A DNA stretch of 64,000 nucleotides from Mycobacterium heckeshornense (GTDB taxonomy: Bacteria > Actinomycetota > Actinomycetes > Mycobacteriales > Mycobacteriaceae). The notes beneath the pieces are model-generated. The model made no database searches and was not told the origin of the DNA. It saw nothing but the letters and a program-made list of their open reading frames with translations. Position numbers and translations under genes: made by a program. The stretch lies in NCBI RefSeq assembly GCF_016592155.1, contig NZ_AP024237.1, positions 1,798,001 to 1,862,000 on the forward strand, in the 5' to 3' direction. This document shows positions 29,806 through 39,652 of this stretch, one piece after another. Position 1 is the first letter of the stretch, and the number at the start of each line of letters is the position of its first letter.

Positions 29806-32685
29806 TTACCGGTGCGCCGAAACGGCCAGCGGTGCAGTGTCTTCACTCACTCGGTCACGCGGTGGCCGCGCATTGTCGCCGCGCGGGTGGATCACCTGCG
29901 GCCACCAGAACCAGCGCCCTAGCAGGGTAGCGATTGACGGCATGAACAGCGTGCGCACCACCAGCGTGTCCATCAGCAGACCTATACAGACCGTCGAACC
30001 GAACTGGCCGAGCACCCGCAGGTCGCTGCCGAGCATCGCGGCCATGGTGAAGGCGAACACCAGACCCGCGGCCGTTACCACCCCGCCGCTGCCGGCCATC
30101 GCCCGGATATACCCGGTCTTCAATCCGGCATGGATCTCCTCCTTGAACCGGGAGACCAGCAGCAGGTTGTAGTCGGATCCGACCGCCAGCAAAATGATGA
30201 CCGACAGCGCCGCCACCACCCAGTGAATATGGTGACCGAAAAGATCTTGCCACACCAGTACAGAAAGCCCGAACGCCGCAGCGATGGAGCTCGCCGCGGT
30301 ACCGACGATCACCATCGCGGCAACCAGGCTGCGGGTCAACAGCAGCATGATCATGAAGATCAGGGTGAGTGCGGACAGCACCGCGATCATCAAGTCGTAT
30401 TTTTCGCCGTCATGCATGTCCTTGTAGGTGGCTGCGGTGCCGCCCAGATACACTTTCGCATTCGACAGCGAGGATTGCTTCAACCCTTCCTGCGCCGCGG
30501 TTCGCTCTATGTCGACACGTGAAATCCCTTCCGGCGTAGCCGGATCGCCCTGATGGGTGACGAAAAATCGTGCTGACTTGCCATCCGGGGACAAGAACAT
30601 TCGCAAGCCGGTTTGGAAGTCCGGGTTACCGAAGGCTTCCGGAGGAAGGTAGAAGAAGTCGTCGTTCTTGGAGTTGTCGAAGCTTTGTCCCATGACGATC
30701 GCGGTGTCGCTCATCGCCTCCATCTGGTTGATCATCGCCTGGAAGGTGCTATGCAAGGTCAAAGTTAAAGCCCGAGTAGTTTTCAGCGATTCGATCTGCG
30801 GCAGCAGCAGGGCGGCCAATTGCGGCTGGAGTACGTCGACGGAGTCAAAGTCCTTCGCGAGCTGGTGAAATCGCTCATCAAGCTGATCGATACCGTCCAA
30901 CGAGTCGAACAACGACCGCAATGACCAGCAAATCGGAATGTCGAAGCAGTGCTTTTCCCAATAGAAGTAGCTGCGTATCGGCCGCCAGAAATCGTCGAAA
31001 TCCGCGATGTGGTCCCGCAATTCGTCGGTGATCTTCGTCAGCTCATGGGTGTCGAGATCTGTGCGGTGCGTAGCGGCAACAAGCTGTTGCTGCACGTCAT
31101 ACGTTCGCTGCAGTGTGGCAATCGTCTTGCCCAGTTCATCTGCCATCCTGAGGATGTCGGCCATACGTTCCTTCAAAAACGCCATGTTCTGCATGGTCGT
31201 CTGGCTTTGTATGCTGTTCTGAAACGGGATCGAACTGTGCTGGATCGGGATTCCCAACGGGCGAGTAATGTCCTGGATCATCGCGATACCCACGACGCGG
31301 ATGACGTTTTTAGCCACCCGGTCCAGCACCAGCATGTCAGCCGGATTGCGCATGTCGTGGTCGGCCTCGACCATCAACAGGTCCGGATTCATCCGGGCCT
31401 GGGAGAAGTGCCGGTCCGCCGCCGCATACCCGATGTTGACCGGGGCGCGCTCTGGCAGGTAGTAGCGATCGTTGTAGCCGGGCTTGAAGCCCGGCAGCGC
31501 GATCATGCCGATCAGCACGACCACGGCACTGGCCGCAAGAATCGGTGCCGGCCAGCGCACGACCGCGGTGCCGACCCGGCGCCATAGCCTGTGGGTGGCC
31601 GGCCGCCTGGCCTCCAACAGACCGAAGCGGCTGGCGACGGTGAGCACCGCCGGTCCCAGGGTCAGTCCGGCCGCAACTACCACCAGCATGCCGATCGCGA
31701 CGGGAATACCCATCGTGTGAAACCACGGCAACCGGGCAAAGTAGAGACAAAACGTCGCTCCGGCGATGGTCAGCCCCGAACCCAACACCACCGGGGCCAC
31801 GCTGCGAAACGTCGTGTAGTACGCCGCTACCCGATCCTGACCGGCCGTACGCGCCTCTTGGTAGCGGCCGATCAGGAAGATCCCGTAGTCGGTGCCGGCC
31901 GCGATGGCCAGCATGGTGAGGATGTTCGCGGCAAACGTGGTGAGACCGAAGACGTTGTGATAGCCCAAAACCGCGATGATTCCCCGCGAGGACGCCACCG
32001 CGATGCCGGTCATGAAAAGTTGGACCAGCGTGGTGACCAGCGAGCGGTAGACGAGAAACAGCATGATCGCGATCGCCGCGAGCGTGAACAACGTGATCTT
32101 CGCGAGGCTCGCATTGCCGATGACATGCATGTCGTCGGATAGCGCCGCAGGCCCGGTGACGTACGCCTTGACTCCCGGTGGCGCGGGCGTCCGCTCCACG
32201 ACGTGGCGGACCGCCTCGACGGATTCGTTCGCCAGGGTGGTGCCCTGGTTGCCGGCGAGGTTGAGTTGTACGTAGGCGCCTTTGGCATCAGTGCTCTGGA
32301 CCCCTGCGGCGGTTAACCGATCGCTCCAGAAGTCCTGGATGTGCTGCACATGCTTGGGGTCCTGCCGCAGTTGCCGGATGATCTCGTCGTAGTAGCGGTG
32401 TGCGGCGTCGCCGAGCGGCTGCTGGCCCTCGACGACCATCATGATCGTGCTGTTGGAGTCGAACTCTTTGAAGTTGTGACCCAGCCGCATCATCGCCTGC
32501 ATGGACGGCGCGTCCATCGGGGCCATCGGTGCCGAGTGTTCTTCGCTGACCACTTCCAGCCGCGGCACGATGACGTTCACCAAGACGGTGATGAAGACCC
32601 ACCCGGCGATGATCGGCACCGCGAACAGCCGGATTGCGTGCGGCAGGTACGGCCGGTGAGTGCGTTCGCTGCTCATCGGGGTCAT
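29806..32685 (-). CDS. MmpL-family RND transporter
   Basis: 959 residues. Two repeats, each with one helix (about 15-37), a large periplasmic porter domain and five further helices. Proton-relay Asp-Tyr pairs are D266-Y267 (AAGTDYGIF) and D838-Y839 (AVGSDYNLL). A helical hairpin of about 150 residues in the second porter domain is typical of the MmpL4/MmpL5 group. These export siderophores, drugs or glycopeptidolipid precursors together with MmpS. The start overlaps mmpS (ATGA). In H37Rv this position holds eis, so the pair is accessory here. Substrate unknown. Confidence 0.92.
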   Translation of the reverse strand: MTPMSSERTHRPYLPHAIRLFAVPIIAGWVFITVLVNVIVPRLEVVSEEHSAPMAPMDAPSMQAMMRLGHNFKEFDSNSTIMMVVEGQQPLGDAAHRYYDEIIRQLRQDPKHVQHIQDFWSDRLTAAGVQSTDAKGAYVQLNLAGNQGTTLANESVEAVRHVVERTPAPPGVKAYVTGPAALSDDMHVIGNASLAKITLFTLAAIAIMLFLVYRSLVTTLVQLFMTGIAVASSRGIIAVLGYHNVFGLTTFAANILTMLAIAAGTDYGIFLIGRYQEARTAGQDRVAAYYTTFRSVAPVVLGSGLTIAGATFCLYFARLPWFHTMGIPVAIGMLVVVAAGLTLGPAVLTVASRFGLLEARRPATHRLWRRVGTAVVRWPAPILAASAVVVLIGMIALPGFKPGYNDRYYLPERAPVNIGYAAADRHFSQARMNPDLLMVEADHDMRNPADMLVLDRVAKNVIRVVGIAMIQDITRPLGIPIQHSSIPFQNSIQSQTTMQNMAFLKERMADILRMADELGKTIATLQRTYDVQQQLVAATHRTDLDTHELTKITDELRDHIADFDDFWRPIRSYFYWEKHCFDIPICWSLRSLFDSLDGIDQLDERFHQLAKDFDSVDVLQPQLAALLLPQIESLKTTRALTLTLHSTFQAMINQMEAMSDTAIVMGQSFDNSKNDDFFYLPPEAFGNPDFQTGLRMFLSPDGKSARFFVTHQGDPATPEGISRVDIERTAAQEGLKQSSLSNAKVYLGGTAATYKDMHDGEKYDLMIAVLSALTLIFMIMLLLTRSLVAAMVIVGTAASSIAAAFGLSVLVWQDLFGHHIHWVVAALSVIILLAVGSDYNLLLVSRFKEEIHAGLKTGYIRAMAGSGGVVTAAGLVFAFTMAAMLGSDLRVLGQFGSTVCIGLLMDTLVVRTLFMPSIATLLGRWFWWPQVIHPRGDNARPPRDRVSEDTAPLAVSAHR

Positions 32686-33122
32686 GCCGATTTCACCAGG
32701 CAGAAGGTCTGGGCGTTGACCCCGTTGGCGGTTTGCTCGTCGCGCACCACACCGTCCACGGTGACGCGGCAGCGGATCTGGTCGCTGTCACCCTGCACCA
32801 TGATGTTGGCGCTGACGGCTGGCAGGGTCGTGCTGATCGTGTGCGACCAGGGCAACGGAACCGCGTTGACCTGATGGGTGTTGGCTTCAGCGTCCCAATA
32901 GTTGATGTTCGCGGTGGTCCCCGGGGGGCCGAACACCTCATAGGTCACGACCTTGGGATTGAACTGCACGATCTCGATGCCGCCGCCGGCGTTGGCGTTG
33001 AGGTCCTGCGAGCCGAAGATCCGGTGCAGTCGGGCCACGCCGAAGCCCGACACCGTGAGCACCGCGACCAACACCAGGGGTATCCAGGCTCGTTTCAGCG
33101 CTTTGGCAACCGAAGCCCTCAT
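32682..33122 (-). CDS. MmpS-family accessory protein
   Basis: About 146 residues from the ATG at 33122, which has GGAGGGCGGTGAG upstream. A longer GTG start at 33200 would add 26 polar residues and is less likely. A short cytoplasmic basic tail (MRASVAKALKRAW) is followed by one membrane helix and a periplasmic beta-domain with EVFGPPGTTANINYWD, the MmpS hallmark. It is the partner of the overlapping mmpL. Confidence 0.9.
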   Translation of the reverse strand: MRASVAKALKRAWIPLVLVAVLTVSGFGVARLHRIFGSQDLNANAGGGIEIVQFNPKVVTYEVFGPPGTTANINYWDAEANTHQVNAVPLPWSHTISTTLPAVSANIMVQGDSDQIRCRVTVDGVVRDEQTANGVNAQTFCLVKSA

Positions 33123-33273
33123 CTCACCGCCCTCCGCTAACCGATCGGGACCGTTGCCCGCCCCGGGCGCACGCTTGGCCGATAGTTCCGTGGGGTCCAC
33201 CCAAACGCTGTCGGAAACATTTGCCTCCGTCGTCGCATTCCATCCGACGCCGACAGAACCTTCGCGTGCCTAA

Positions 33274-33294
33274 GTATCGTAGTCGCTACGGTAC
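33274..33294. promoter_or_regulatory. TetR-type operator dyad upstream of mmpS-mmpL
   Basis: 21 bases with arms GTA.CGTAG and CTACG.TAC around a central TCG; 16 of 18 arm positions outside the centre are paired. It overlaps a possible minus-strand -10 box, TACGAT at 33276-33281, about 150 bases upstream of mmpS. That is the layout of a repressor site. No regulator gene lies next to it. Confidence 0.5.
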
Positions 33295-33321
33295 GGAGGC
33301 GTTCTTCGGGGTGCAGGCGCT

Positions 33322-33753
33322 CTACGGCGTTGGCCCGGTGATATTGAACTCGGCGATCACCTTGGTCGGGCGCACTCGCACCACCAATTCACCGGGGGCG
33401 GCGTTGCGCCGGCCGAATTCCCGGGCGCGGTGCCATCCCGTGTACCGCCCACCGATCCCGGTCGCGACGTCCAGCAGATCCGAAGCGTCCTCGGTGGTGC
33501 TGGCGACGCCTTGCACCTGGACAAACGAATACGGCGGATGCGAGTCGTCGACGCACATCACTGCACGCGAATCCCACGCCAGCGCACGGCCTTTCGCGGT
33601 ATTGCGCCCGTTATTGAACACCAGCTCACCGTTGTCGACGATGAACCACACCGGGGCAACCAGCGGCCGGTCGTCCGCCGCGAGATAGCCCAGCATGCCG
33701 GTCCGGGTGCCCGCCGACAGGAATTCGATGACTTCATCGGTGAATTCGGTCAT
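33322..33753 (-). CDS. PPOX-class flavin/F420-dependent split-barrel protein
   Basis: About 143 residues from the ATG at 33753; starts at 33762 and 33777 are possible. The split-barrel fold is shown by GMLGYLAADDRPLVAPVWFIVDNGELVFNN, RALAWDSRAVMCVDD, FVQVQGVAS and a C-terminal GWHRAREFGRRN. Mycobacteria have many such proteins, mostly F420- or FMN-dependent reductases; the specific reaction cannot be told. It follows the two acyl-CoA dehydrogenase genes closely on the same strand. Confidence 0.75.
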   Translation of the reverse strand: MTEFTDEVIEFLSAGTRTGMLGYLAADDRPLVAPVWFIVDNGELVFNNGRNTAKGRALAWDSRAVMCVDDSHPPYSFVQVQGVASTTEDASDLLDVATGIGGRYTGWHRAREFGRRNAAPGELVVRVRPTKVIAEFNITGPTP

Positions 33754-33773
33754 GCGACTCATTCCCTGCGAGG

Positions 33774-34865
33774 TCAAAGCTTGACCAAGTCGTAGTCACC
33801 AAGGCGGTCGACCAGGACGTGCAGCTGGTCGGTCGGCGATCCCAGCGTGTGCTCGATCGCGGTAAGCCGGGCGGCGTAATGGCCGACCGGGTATTCCGCG
33901 GTCATGCCGATTCCACCATGCAACTGAATCGTCTCCTGCGCGATATGCCGGCCGGAGCGGCCGATCTGCAGCGCGGCCCGGGCCGCAACCAGCGGGTCGA
34001 GCTTCCCGTCGGCGATCGACATCGCGGCGTAGAGATTCATGCTGCGGGCCAACTCCAGCGCGACGTACATGTCGGCGGCGCGGTGGGTCAGGGTCTGGAA
34101 CTTGTTCAACGTGACGCCGAACTGCTTGCGCGTCTTGAGGTATTCGGTGGTCAGGCGAAGTGCTTCCTCCATCGCGCCGACGGCCTCGGCGCACAGCGCT
34201 GAGGAGATACGAATGGCGGCGTTCGCGATGGCGTGTGACGCATCGGCCGGGGCGCCGAGCGGCTGGGCAGCTACCTGATCGAAGTCGATCTGTGCCCCGC
34301 GCTGGCCGTCGAACGTCGGGTAGCGGCGTCGCGTGGTGGCGGCGGCGTCTGTTAGGAACAGGCCGGTGCCGCCCTCGGGCAGCGTGGCGCTGACCACCAG
34401 GGTATCGGCACAGTCACCGGCCGGCACAGGGTTTTTGCGGCCGCTTAACACCCACGAATCTCCTTGCCGCACAGCCGTCGTCGTTGTATGGCCGCGAGGC
34501 TCGAGGTGCGCGAAGGCCAACAGCTTTTGTCCTGCCGCGACGTCGTCGAGCAAGCGCTTCTGCTCGGCGGTACCCAGTTCGGCGATGATGGCACCCGGGC
34601 CCAGCGCGGCGTGGATGACAGGTTCGGGGGCTAGCCGCCGGCCCATCTCGATGAGCACCAGCATGACTTCAATCTGGCCCGCTTCCTCGGGGTCGAATCC
34701 GAGGCCGAGGATCCCGGTATCGGCGAGCTGGCTCCACACCTCGCGGCTCCAGCCGAGGTCGGTGTCGATGACCTTATGGCGGCTCTCCGGGTCGTAGCTG
34801 CGAGCCAGGACATCTCGGATGGTATCGCGTAACAGCGCCTGCTCGTTGCTTAACTGAAAATCCAT
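33774..34865 (-). CDS. Acyl-CoA dehydrogenase, small subunit of a heteromeric pair (FadE18-like)
   Basis: 363 residues. Acyl-CoA dehydrogenase fold with TRKQFGVTLNKFQTLTHRAADMYV and QLHGGIGMTAEYPVGHY. The middle beta-domain is reduced, as in the degenerate subunits of alpha2-beta2 dehydrogenases. From memory FadE18 (Rv1933c) also has 363 residues and pairs with FadE17. The adjacent larger subunit should complete the FAD site. A sterol or other bulky acyl-CoA is a common substrate of such pairs, but is not shown here. Confidence 0.87.
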   Translation of the reverse strand: MDFQLSNEQALLRDTIRDVLARSYDPESRHKVIDTDLGWSREVWSQLADTGILGLGFDPEEAGQIEVMLVLIEMGRRLAPEPVIHAALGPGAIIAELGTAEQKRLLDDVAAGQKLLAFAHLEPRGHTTTTAVRQGDSWVLSGRKNPVPAGDCADTLVVSATLPEGGTGLFLTDAAATTRRRYPTFDGQRGAQIDFDQVAAQPLGAPADASHAIANAAIRISSALCAEAVGAMEEALRLTTEYLKTRKQFGVTLNKFQTLTHRAADMYVALELARSMNLYAAMSIADGKLDPLVAARAALQIGRSGRHIAQETIQLHGGIGMTAEYPVGHYAARLTAIEHTLGSPTDQLHVLVDRLGDYDLVKL

Positions 34866-34873
34866 GGCTTAGT

Positions 34874-36034
34874 TCACAATCCGAGAATCGTTGATGCGAT
34901 GATGGTGCGCTGCACCTCGCTACTGCCCCCGTAAATGGACGTCTTGCGGTAATTGAGGTAGTGCGGCGCGCTGCGTTGCGCCCATCCCGGCGACGCGATG
35001 TCGTCTCCGGCTTGCGACGGCAGCGCGTCGGGTCCGGCGACCTCGAGGAGCAGTTCGGTGGCCGCCTGCTGCAGTTGACTGCCGCGCAGCTTGAGCACCG
35101 ATGACGCCGGGTTGGGTTTGCCGCCCGCCGAGTCGGCGGTAACCCGCATCTGTGTGAGTTCCAATGCCAGCAAGTCGTTTTCGACCTCGGCAAGGCGCGC
35201 CGCAAACAACAGGTCGTCGAGCCTTCCGGTGTCAGCGGCGTGCCGTTTGACTTCCGCGAGCCGTACCTTGGTGCGGCCGACCCCGGCGATGCCGGTCCGC
35301 TCGTTGCCGAGCAGGAACTTCGCGTAGGTCCAGCCCTGGTTTTCCTCGCCGACAAGTTGATCGGCGGGCACCCGCACGTCCTCGAAGAACACCTCGTTGA
35401 CCTCGTAGCTGCCGTCGATCAACTTGATCGGCCGCATCGTGATACCCGCAGTGGCGAGGTCGATCAGCAGAAACGAAATCCCGGCCTGCTTCTTGGCTGC
35501 CTGCGGGTCGGTGCGCACCAGACAGAAGATCCAGTCCGCATACTGGCCAAGCGTTGTCCACGTCTTCTGTCCGTTGACCACGTAACTGTCGCCGTCGCGC
35601 TGTGCGGTGGTGCGCAGCGACGCCAGATCCGATCCGGCCTCCGGTTCGGAGAAACCCTGGCACCACCAGATGTCCAGGCTGGCCGTCGGCGGCAAAAATC
35701 GCTCTTTGATGTGCTGCGAGCCGAATTCGGCGATCACCGGACCGACCATCTTGGTGTTGAAGTTCAGCGGTTCGGGCACGCCCGCCAGCTGCATCTCGTC
35801 CAGCCAGATCTGATGCTGGGTGGGTGTCCAGTCCTTGCCGCCCCACTCGATGGGCCAGTTGGGCACCGCAAGCCCGTGGTCGTTGAGGATTTTGTGGCTG
35901 GTGACGATGTCTTCGCGGCTGGGCGGCAGGCCGGCTCGCACCCGCTCGCGGATCTCGGCCGGGACCTTGCTGGTGTAAAAAGCGCGAAGCTCGTCACGGA
36001 ACGCGGCTTCAGCGTCGGTGAGCGCCAGCTGCAT
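34874..36034 (-). CDS. Acyl-CoA dehydrogenase, large subunit (FadE17-like)
   Basis: 386 residues from the ATG at 36034, with AAGGAGG 6 bases upstream. N-terminal helical domain, middle domain with WWCQGFSEPEAGSDLASLRTTA and GQKTWTTLGQYAD, and C-terminal domain ending YGGSSEVQRTIIASTILGL. It is followed after 8 bases by the small-subunit gene, the heterotetramer-type arrangement seen for FadE17-FadE18 and the cholesterol ChsE enzymes. Divergent from comEA. Confidence 0.9.
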   Translation of the reverse strand: MQLALTDAEAAFRDELRAFYTSKVPAEIRERVRAGLPPSREDIVTSHKILNDHGLAVPNWPIEWGGKDWTPTQHQIWLDEMQLAGVPEPLNFNTKMVGPVIAEFGSQHIKERFLPPTASLDIWWCQGFSEPEAGSDLASLRTTAQRDGDSYVVNGQKTWTTLGQYADWIFCLVRTDPQAAKKQAGISFLLIDLATAGITMRPIKLIDGSYEVNEVFFEDVRVPADQLVGEENQGWTYAKFLLGNERTGIAGVGRTKVRLAEVKRHAADTGRLDDLLFAARLAEVENDLLALELTQMRVTADSAGGKPNPASSVLKLRGSQLQQAATELLLEVAGPDALPSQAGDDIASPGWAQRSAPHYLNYRKTSIYGGSSEVQRTIIASTILGL

Positions 36035-36105
36035 CGCGGCCTCCTTCAAGCGGTAAACGGAACCGGCGGTTCTGCCCTGCACGTTAGGCGGCGACGGTCG
36101 TCAAC

Positions 36106-36117
36106 CACAAACTTGTG
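36106..36117. promoter_or_regulatory. Short inverted repeat CACAA-AC-TTGTG
   Basis: Perfect 5-bp arms with a 2-base centre between the divergent dehydrogenase genes and comEA. It could be a repressor site for either, but the dyad is short. It does not match the KstR consensus I know. Confidence 0.25.
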
Positions 36118-36189
36118 CACAGTCTCGGTTGCATCCACAACCAGTGGTCAGCCGCGTTCTGACGCCGCGGGTGTGACGGCCCCGGCGCC

Positions 36190-36195
36190 TACGCT
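36190..36195 (+). promoter_or_regulatory. -10 box TACGCT for leaderless comEA
   Basis: TACGCT ends 7 bases before the GTG at 36203, identical in box and spacing to ndk. Confidence 0.5.
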
Positions 36196-36202
36196 CGGGC
36201 CC

Positions 36203-37042
36203 GTGGCAACAGAACTTCCCGCAGAGCGACTACACCGACGCCTCGGTGCGCGGCCCGGCGCCGACGCCGATATTGCCGAGAACATCGACGCCGACGCTGA
36301 CCCGAACTCGTTGCTGCCGCGCTGGCTTCCGGACAGCTCGCTCCACGGCGCAGCTGGCTGGGTGGCAAAAATCCGCGCCGACCCCGGTCGTGCCGGTGCG
36401 ATCGCACTGGCGGTGATCGCCGGCCTCGCCGTGCTGGTCACCGTGTTCACCGTGGTGCGTAACCGTCCGGCGCCCGTCGTGTCGGCCAAATTGCCTCCCG
36501 TTGAAATGGTTTCATCGGCGAGCCGCGGCCCAGGTGCCAGCCCGTCACCCAAAGCGGATCAACCGGTGGTGGTGAGCGTCGTCGGCCTGGTGCACAAACC
36601 CGGGCTGGTCACCCTGGCGCCCGGCGCACGCATCGCTGACGCGCTCAACGCCGCCGGCGGCGTGATGGCGGGTGCCGACACCATCGGCCTCAACATGGCA
36701 CGTCAACTCGGCGACGGCGAGCAGATAGTCGTCGGGATCGCGCCGGCCAAAGGTCAGCCCTCCGCACTGGGCAGCTCGGTGACTTCGGCAACGCCTGGCA
36801 CGCCGACCGCGCCGGGCACGACCTCGGGACCAGCCTCGCCGAAGCCCGGCGAGGTGATCAATCTCAACACGGCGACGGTGCAGCAGCTGGACACCCTGCC
36901 CGGAATCGGGCCGGTGACGGCGGCCGCGATCGTGGCGTGGCGGGAAGCCAACGGCAAGTTCACCAGCGTGGATCAGCTCGCCGAGGTGGATGGCATCGGC
37001 CCCGCCCGACTCGACAAGCTGCGCGCCCTGGTCCGCGTCTGA
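36203..37042 (+). CDS. comEA: ComEA-like DNA-binding protein
   Basis: 279 residues. Cytoplasmic arginine-rich N-terminus, membrane helix about 65-86, an SLBB domain (VVGLVHKPGLVTLAPGARIADAL) and C-terminal helix-hairpin-helix repeats (NLNTATVQQLDTLPGIGPVTAAAIVAWRE) that bind duplex DNA outside the membrane. Competence in mycobacteria is not established, so its role is uncertain. comEC follows five bases later. Confidence 0.9.
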   Translation: MATELPAERLHRRLGARPGADADIAENIDADADPNSLLPRWLPDSSLHGAAGWVAKIRADPGRAGAIALAVIAGLAVLVTVFTVVRNRPAPVVSAKLPPVEMVSSASRGPGASPSPKADQPVVVSVVGLVHKPGLVTLAPGARIADALNAAGGVMAGADTIGLNMARQLGDGEQIVVGIAPAKGQPSALGSSVTSATPGTPTAPGTTSGPASPKPGEVINLNTATVQQLDTLPGIGPVTAAAIVAWREANGKFTSVDQLAEVDGIGPARLDKLRALVRV

Positions 37043-37047
37043 GACCA

Positions 37048-38622
37048 GTGCAGCATGCTGGTGTCGATACCGGATCGGCGCGGTGGGATGTGCGCCTGGT
37101 CCCTGCCGCCCTGAGCAGCTGGATCGTCACCGCGGCTGGGATTCGGTGGCCCGTCGGCGGGGCCGCCGCGCTGGTTTGCCTTGCGCTGGCCGCTTGGTCG
37201 GGTGCGTTGTGGTGGCACGGGCGCAGCCGGCGATCAGCGTGCACGCGCACCGTCAGCGTTGGCCTGCTGGGCGCCGCTGTGGTGGGTGCCGGCTTCGGGC
37301 TGGCGATCGCGCTGCGCACCGAGGCCGTCGATCACCATCCGGTCACAGCGGCGTTCGGGCATGCGGTAGCGGTGACGGTCACACCCACCGAAAGCGCGAT
37401 CGGGGTTGGTCGCGGCCGGCTGCTGTTTCGCGCCACGCTGCACCGCCTCGGTACCGACGAAATGTCCGGTCGCGTCGTGGTTTTCGCGCCCGCGGCGGAT
37501 TTCGGCGAAGTGGTGGCGGGCCAGCCGTTGCGTTTCACTGCGCGGATTGGGCGTCCGGTCCGTCGTGATCTGACGATCGCTGCGCTCAACGCGACCGGAA
37601 AGCCGGCGGTGGGCCGCGCCGGATGGGTGCACCGGGCCGCACACATGGTCCGTGACCGGTTCGCTGTGGCGGCCCGCGAAGTACTGCCGGCAGCGCAGGC
37701 CGCGACGCTGCCCGCACTGGTGCTCGGCGACACCTCCGGGGTGACGGCGCTGACCGGCCGGGAGTTTCGCGCGGCGGGGCTGACGCATCTGACGGCGGTC
37801 TCTGGGGCCAACGTCACCATTGTGTGTGGCGCGGTGCTGTTTTCGGCCCGGCTGATCGGGCCGCGCGCGGCGGTGGGCCTCGCCGCGGTCGCCCTGGTGG
37901 TTTTTGTGATCGTGGTGCAGCCGACGGCCAGCGTGTTGCGCGCGGCGGTGATGGGCGCCATAGCGCTGCTGGGCATGTTGTCGTCGCGGCGGCGCCAGGC
38001 GATCCCTAGCCTGTGCGCCGCAGTGCTGGTGCTGATGGTGGCTGCTCCCCAGCTGGCTGTCGACGTGGGCTTTGCCTTGTCGGTGGTGGCGACGGCGGCG
38101 CTGGTCGTGATCGCGCCGGTCTGGTCACGGCGCATGGTGTCACGGGGCTGTCCCAAACCGCTCGCCGATGCCGTTTGCGTCGCGTGTGCCGCTCAGGTGG
38201 TCACTGCTCCCTTGGTAGCCGGGATTTCGGGACGCGTCAGCGTAGTGGCTGCGGTAGCCAATCTCGCAGCCGCGCCGGTTATCGTGCCGATTACCGTGCT
38301 GGGGACCGCCGCCGCCACGGTGGGCGTGTGCTGGCCGGCGGCGGCGCAACTGCTGATCCGTTTTACCGGTCCCGAGGTGTGGTGGGTGCTCAGCGTCGCC
38401 CACTGGGCGGCCATGGTGCCGGGTGCGAGCATGCCCGTTCCGGTGGGCCTGCCCGGTGTCATCGTGGTCGGGGCCTGCGCCGTGCTGGTCGTTACGCTGT
38501 GGCGTTGGCGGTGGTTTCGCGTCGTCGCCGGCAGCGCCGTGGTGTGTCTGATGGGGTGGGCGTTGTCCGGGCTCATATCCGATCCGTCGGCGTCGGTCGG
38601 TCATGACACGATCGTGAAGTGA
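37048..38622 (+). CDS. comEC: ComEC/Rec2-family membrane channel protein
   Basis: 524 residues from GTG 37048. Multiple membrane helices, a DUF4131-type N-terminal part, and the Competence domain with [18 protein letters not shown] and [15 protein letters not shown]. The C-terminal metallo-beta-lactamase domain of B. subtilis ComEC is absent, as in M. tuberculosis Rv2414c. It would pass single-stranded DNA across the membrane. The stop overlaps holA (GTGA). Confidence 0.9.
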   Translation: MQHAGVDTGSARWDVRLVPAALSSWIVTAAGIRWPVGGAAALVCLALAAWSGALWWHGRSRRSACTRTVSVGLLGAAVVGAGFGLAIALRTEAVDHHPVTAAFGHAVAVTVTPTESAIGVGRGRLLFRATLHRLGTDEMSGRVVVFAPAADFGEVVAGQPLRFTARIGRPVRRDLTIAALNATGKPAVGRAGWVHRAAHMVRDRFAVAAREVLPAAQAATLPALVLGDTSGVTALTGREFRAAGLTHLTAVSGANVTIVCGAVLFSARLIGPRAAVGLAAVALVVFVIVVQPTASVLRAAVMGAIALLGMLSSRRRQAIPSLCAAVLVLMVAAPQLAVDVGFALSVVATAALVVIAPVWSRRMVSRGCPKPLADAVCVACAAQVVTAPLVAGISGRVSVVAAVANLAAAPVIVPITVLGTAAATVGVCWPAAAQLLIRFTGPEVWWVLSVAHWAAMVPGASMPVPVGLPGVIVVGACAVLVVTLWRWRWFRVVAGSAVVCLMGWALSGLISDPSASVGHDTIVK

Positions 38623-39587
38623 GCTCAGCGGTTGGGCCCCTGCATCTGGTGCTCGGAGACGAAGAGTTGCTGGTCGAGCGCGCCGTGGCGGCGATACTGC
38701 GATCGGCGCGCGAGCGCGCCGGTACGGGCGACGTCCCGGTGAATCGGGTGCGCGCGGGCGATGTCGACAACTACGAACTGGCCGAGCTGCTGAGCCCGTC
38801 ACTTTTCGTCGACGAGCGGGTGGTGGTGCTGGAAGCCGCGGGCGACGCGGGCAAGGACGCGGCCAACGTCATTGCCGCGACCGCCGCCGACATCCCGCCC
38901 GGCACGGTGCTGGTGGTGGTGCACTCCGGTGGTGGGCGCGCCAAGGCGCTGGCAAGCCAATTGCGCGAGCTCGGCGCGGTGGTCCACCCATGCGCCAGGA
39001 TCACCAAATCCAGCGAACGCGCCGACTTCGTTCGCGGCGAATTCCGTTCGCTGGACGTCCGGGTCGACGACGACACCGTCACCGCGTTGCTCGAGGCGGT
39101 CGGCTCGGACCTCCGCGAGCTCGCGTCCGCGTGTTCGCAGCTGGTCGCCGATACCGGCGGCCACGTCGATGCCGCCGCCGTGCGGCGCTATCACAGCGGT
39201 AATGCCGAGGTGAAGGGCTTCGACATCGCCGACAAAGCCGTGGCCGGCGACATCGCCGGAGCAGCCGAAGCGCTGCGGTGGGCGATGATGCGTGGCGAGC
39301 CGCACGTGGTGCTCGCCGACGCGCTGGCCGAAGCTGTCCACACCATCGCCCGGGTGGGGCCGCTGTCCGGTGACCCGTACCGGCTGGCCGCGGAGCTGGG
39401 CATGCCGCCGTGGCGGGTGCAGAAGGCCCAGCGGCAGGCCCGGCGGTGGTCGCGCGACACCGTGGCCGCCGCGATGAAGCTCGTCGCCGCGCTCAACGCC
39501 GATGTCAAGGGGGCCGCCGCCGATCCGGACTATGCGCTGGAGGCCGCGGTGCGCAAGGTCGCCGAGCTAGTCGCCAAGGGTCGCTGA
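38619..39587 (+). CDS. holA: DNA polymerase III subunit delta
   Basis: Opens the beta clamp in the clamp loader. 322 residues from a GTG overlapping the comEC stop. AAA+-like delta fold with [16 protein letters not shown] at the N-terminus, [15 protein letters not shown] and [17 protein letters not shown]; lacks a functional Walker A, as normal for delta. The coupling comEC-holA is conserved in actinobacteria. Confidence 0.92.
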   Translation: MSSAVGPLHLVLGDEELLVERAVAAILRSARERAGTGDVPVNRVRAGDVDNYELAELLSPSLFVDERVVVLEAAGDAGKDAANVIAATAADIPPGTVLVVVHSGGGRAKALASQLRELGAVVHPCARITKSSERADFVRGEFRSLDVRVDDDTVTALLEAVGSDLRELASACSQLVADTGGHVDAAAVRRYHSGNAEVKGFDIADKAVAGDIAGAAEALRWAMMRGEPHVVLADALAEAVHTIARVGPLSGDPYRLAAELGMPPWRVQKAQRQARRWSRDTVAAAMKLVAALNADVKGAAADPDYALEAAVRKVAELVAKGR

Positions 39588-39598
39588 GCAGACGTAAC

Positions 39599-39630
39599 GG
39601 CACCCGTTTCATGCCGAAACGGGCGCCTTT
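39599..39630 (+). terminator. Hairpin terminator between convergent holA and rpsT
   Basis: Stem GGCaCCCGTTTC (39599-39610) and GAAACGGGcGCC (39616-39627), 11 of 12 pairs, five-base loop, then TTT. The position between convergent genes fits a terminator for holA, perhaps active both ways. Confidence 0.7.
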
Positions 39631-39652
39631 GGGTCTGCTGGCCGTCGCCTGG

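Noticed and set aside
35240..36202. A 320-codon extension upstream of comEA in the same frame
   Set aside because: It lies opposite the FadE17-like gene and shows no similarity; ComEA similarity and the -10 box place the start at 36203.
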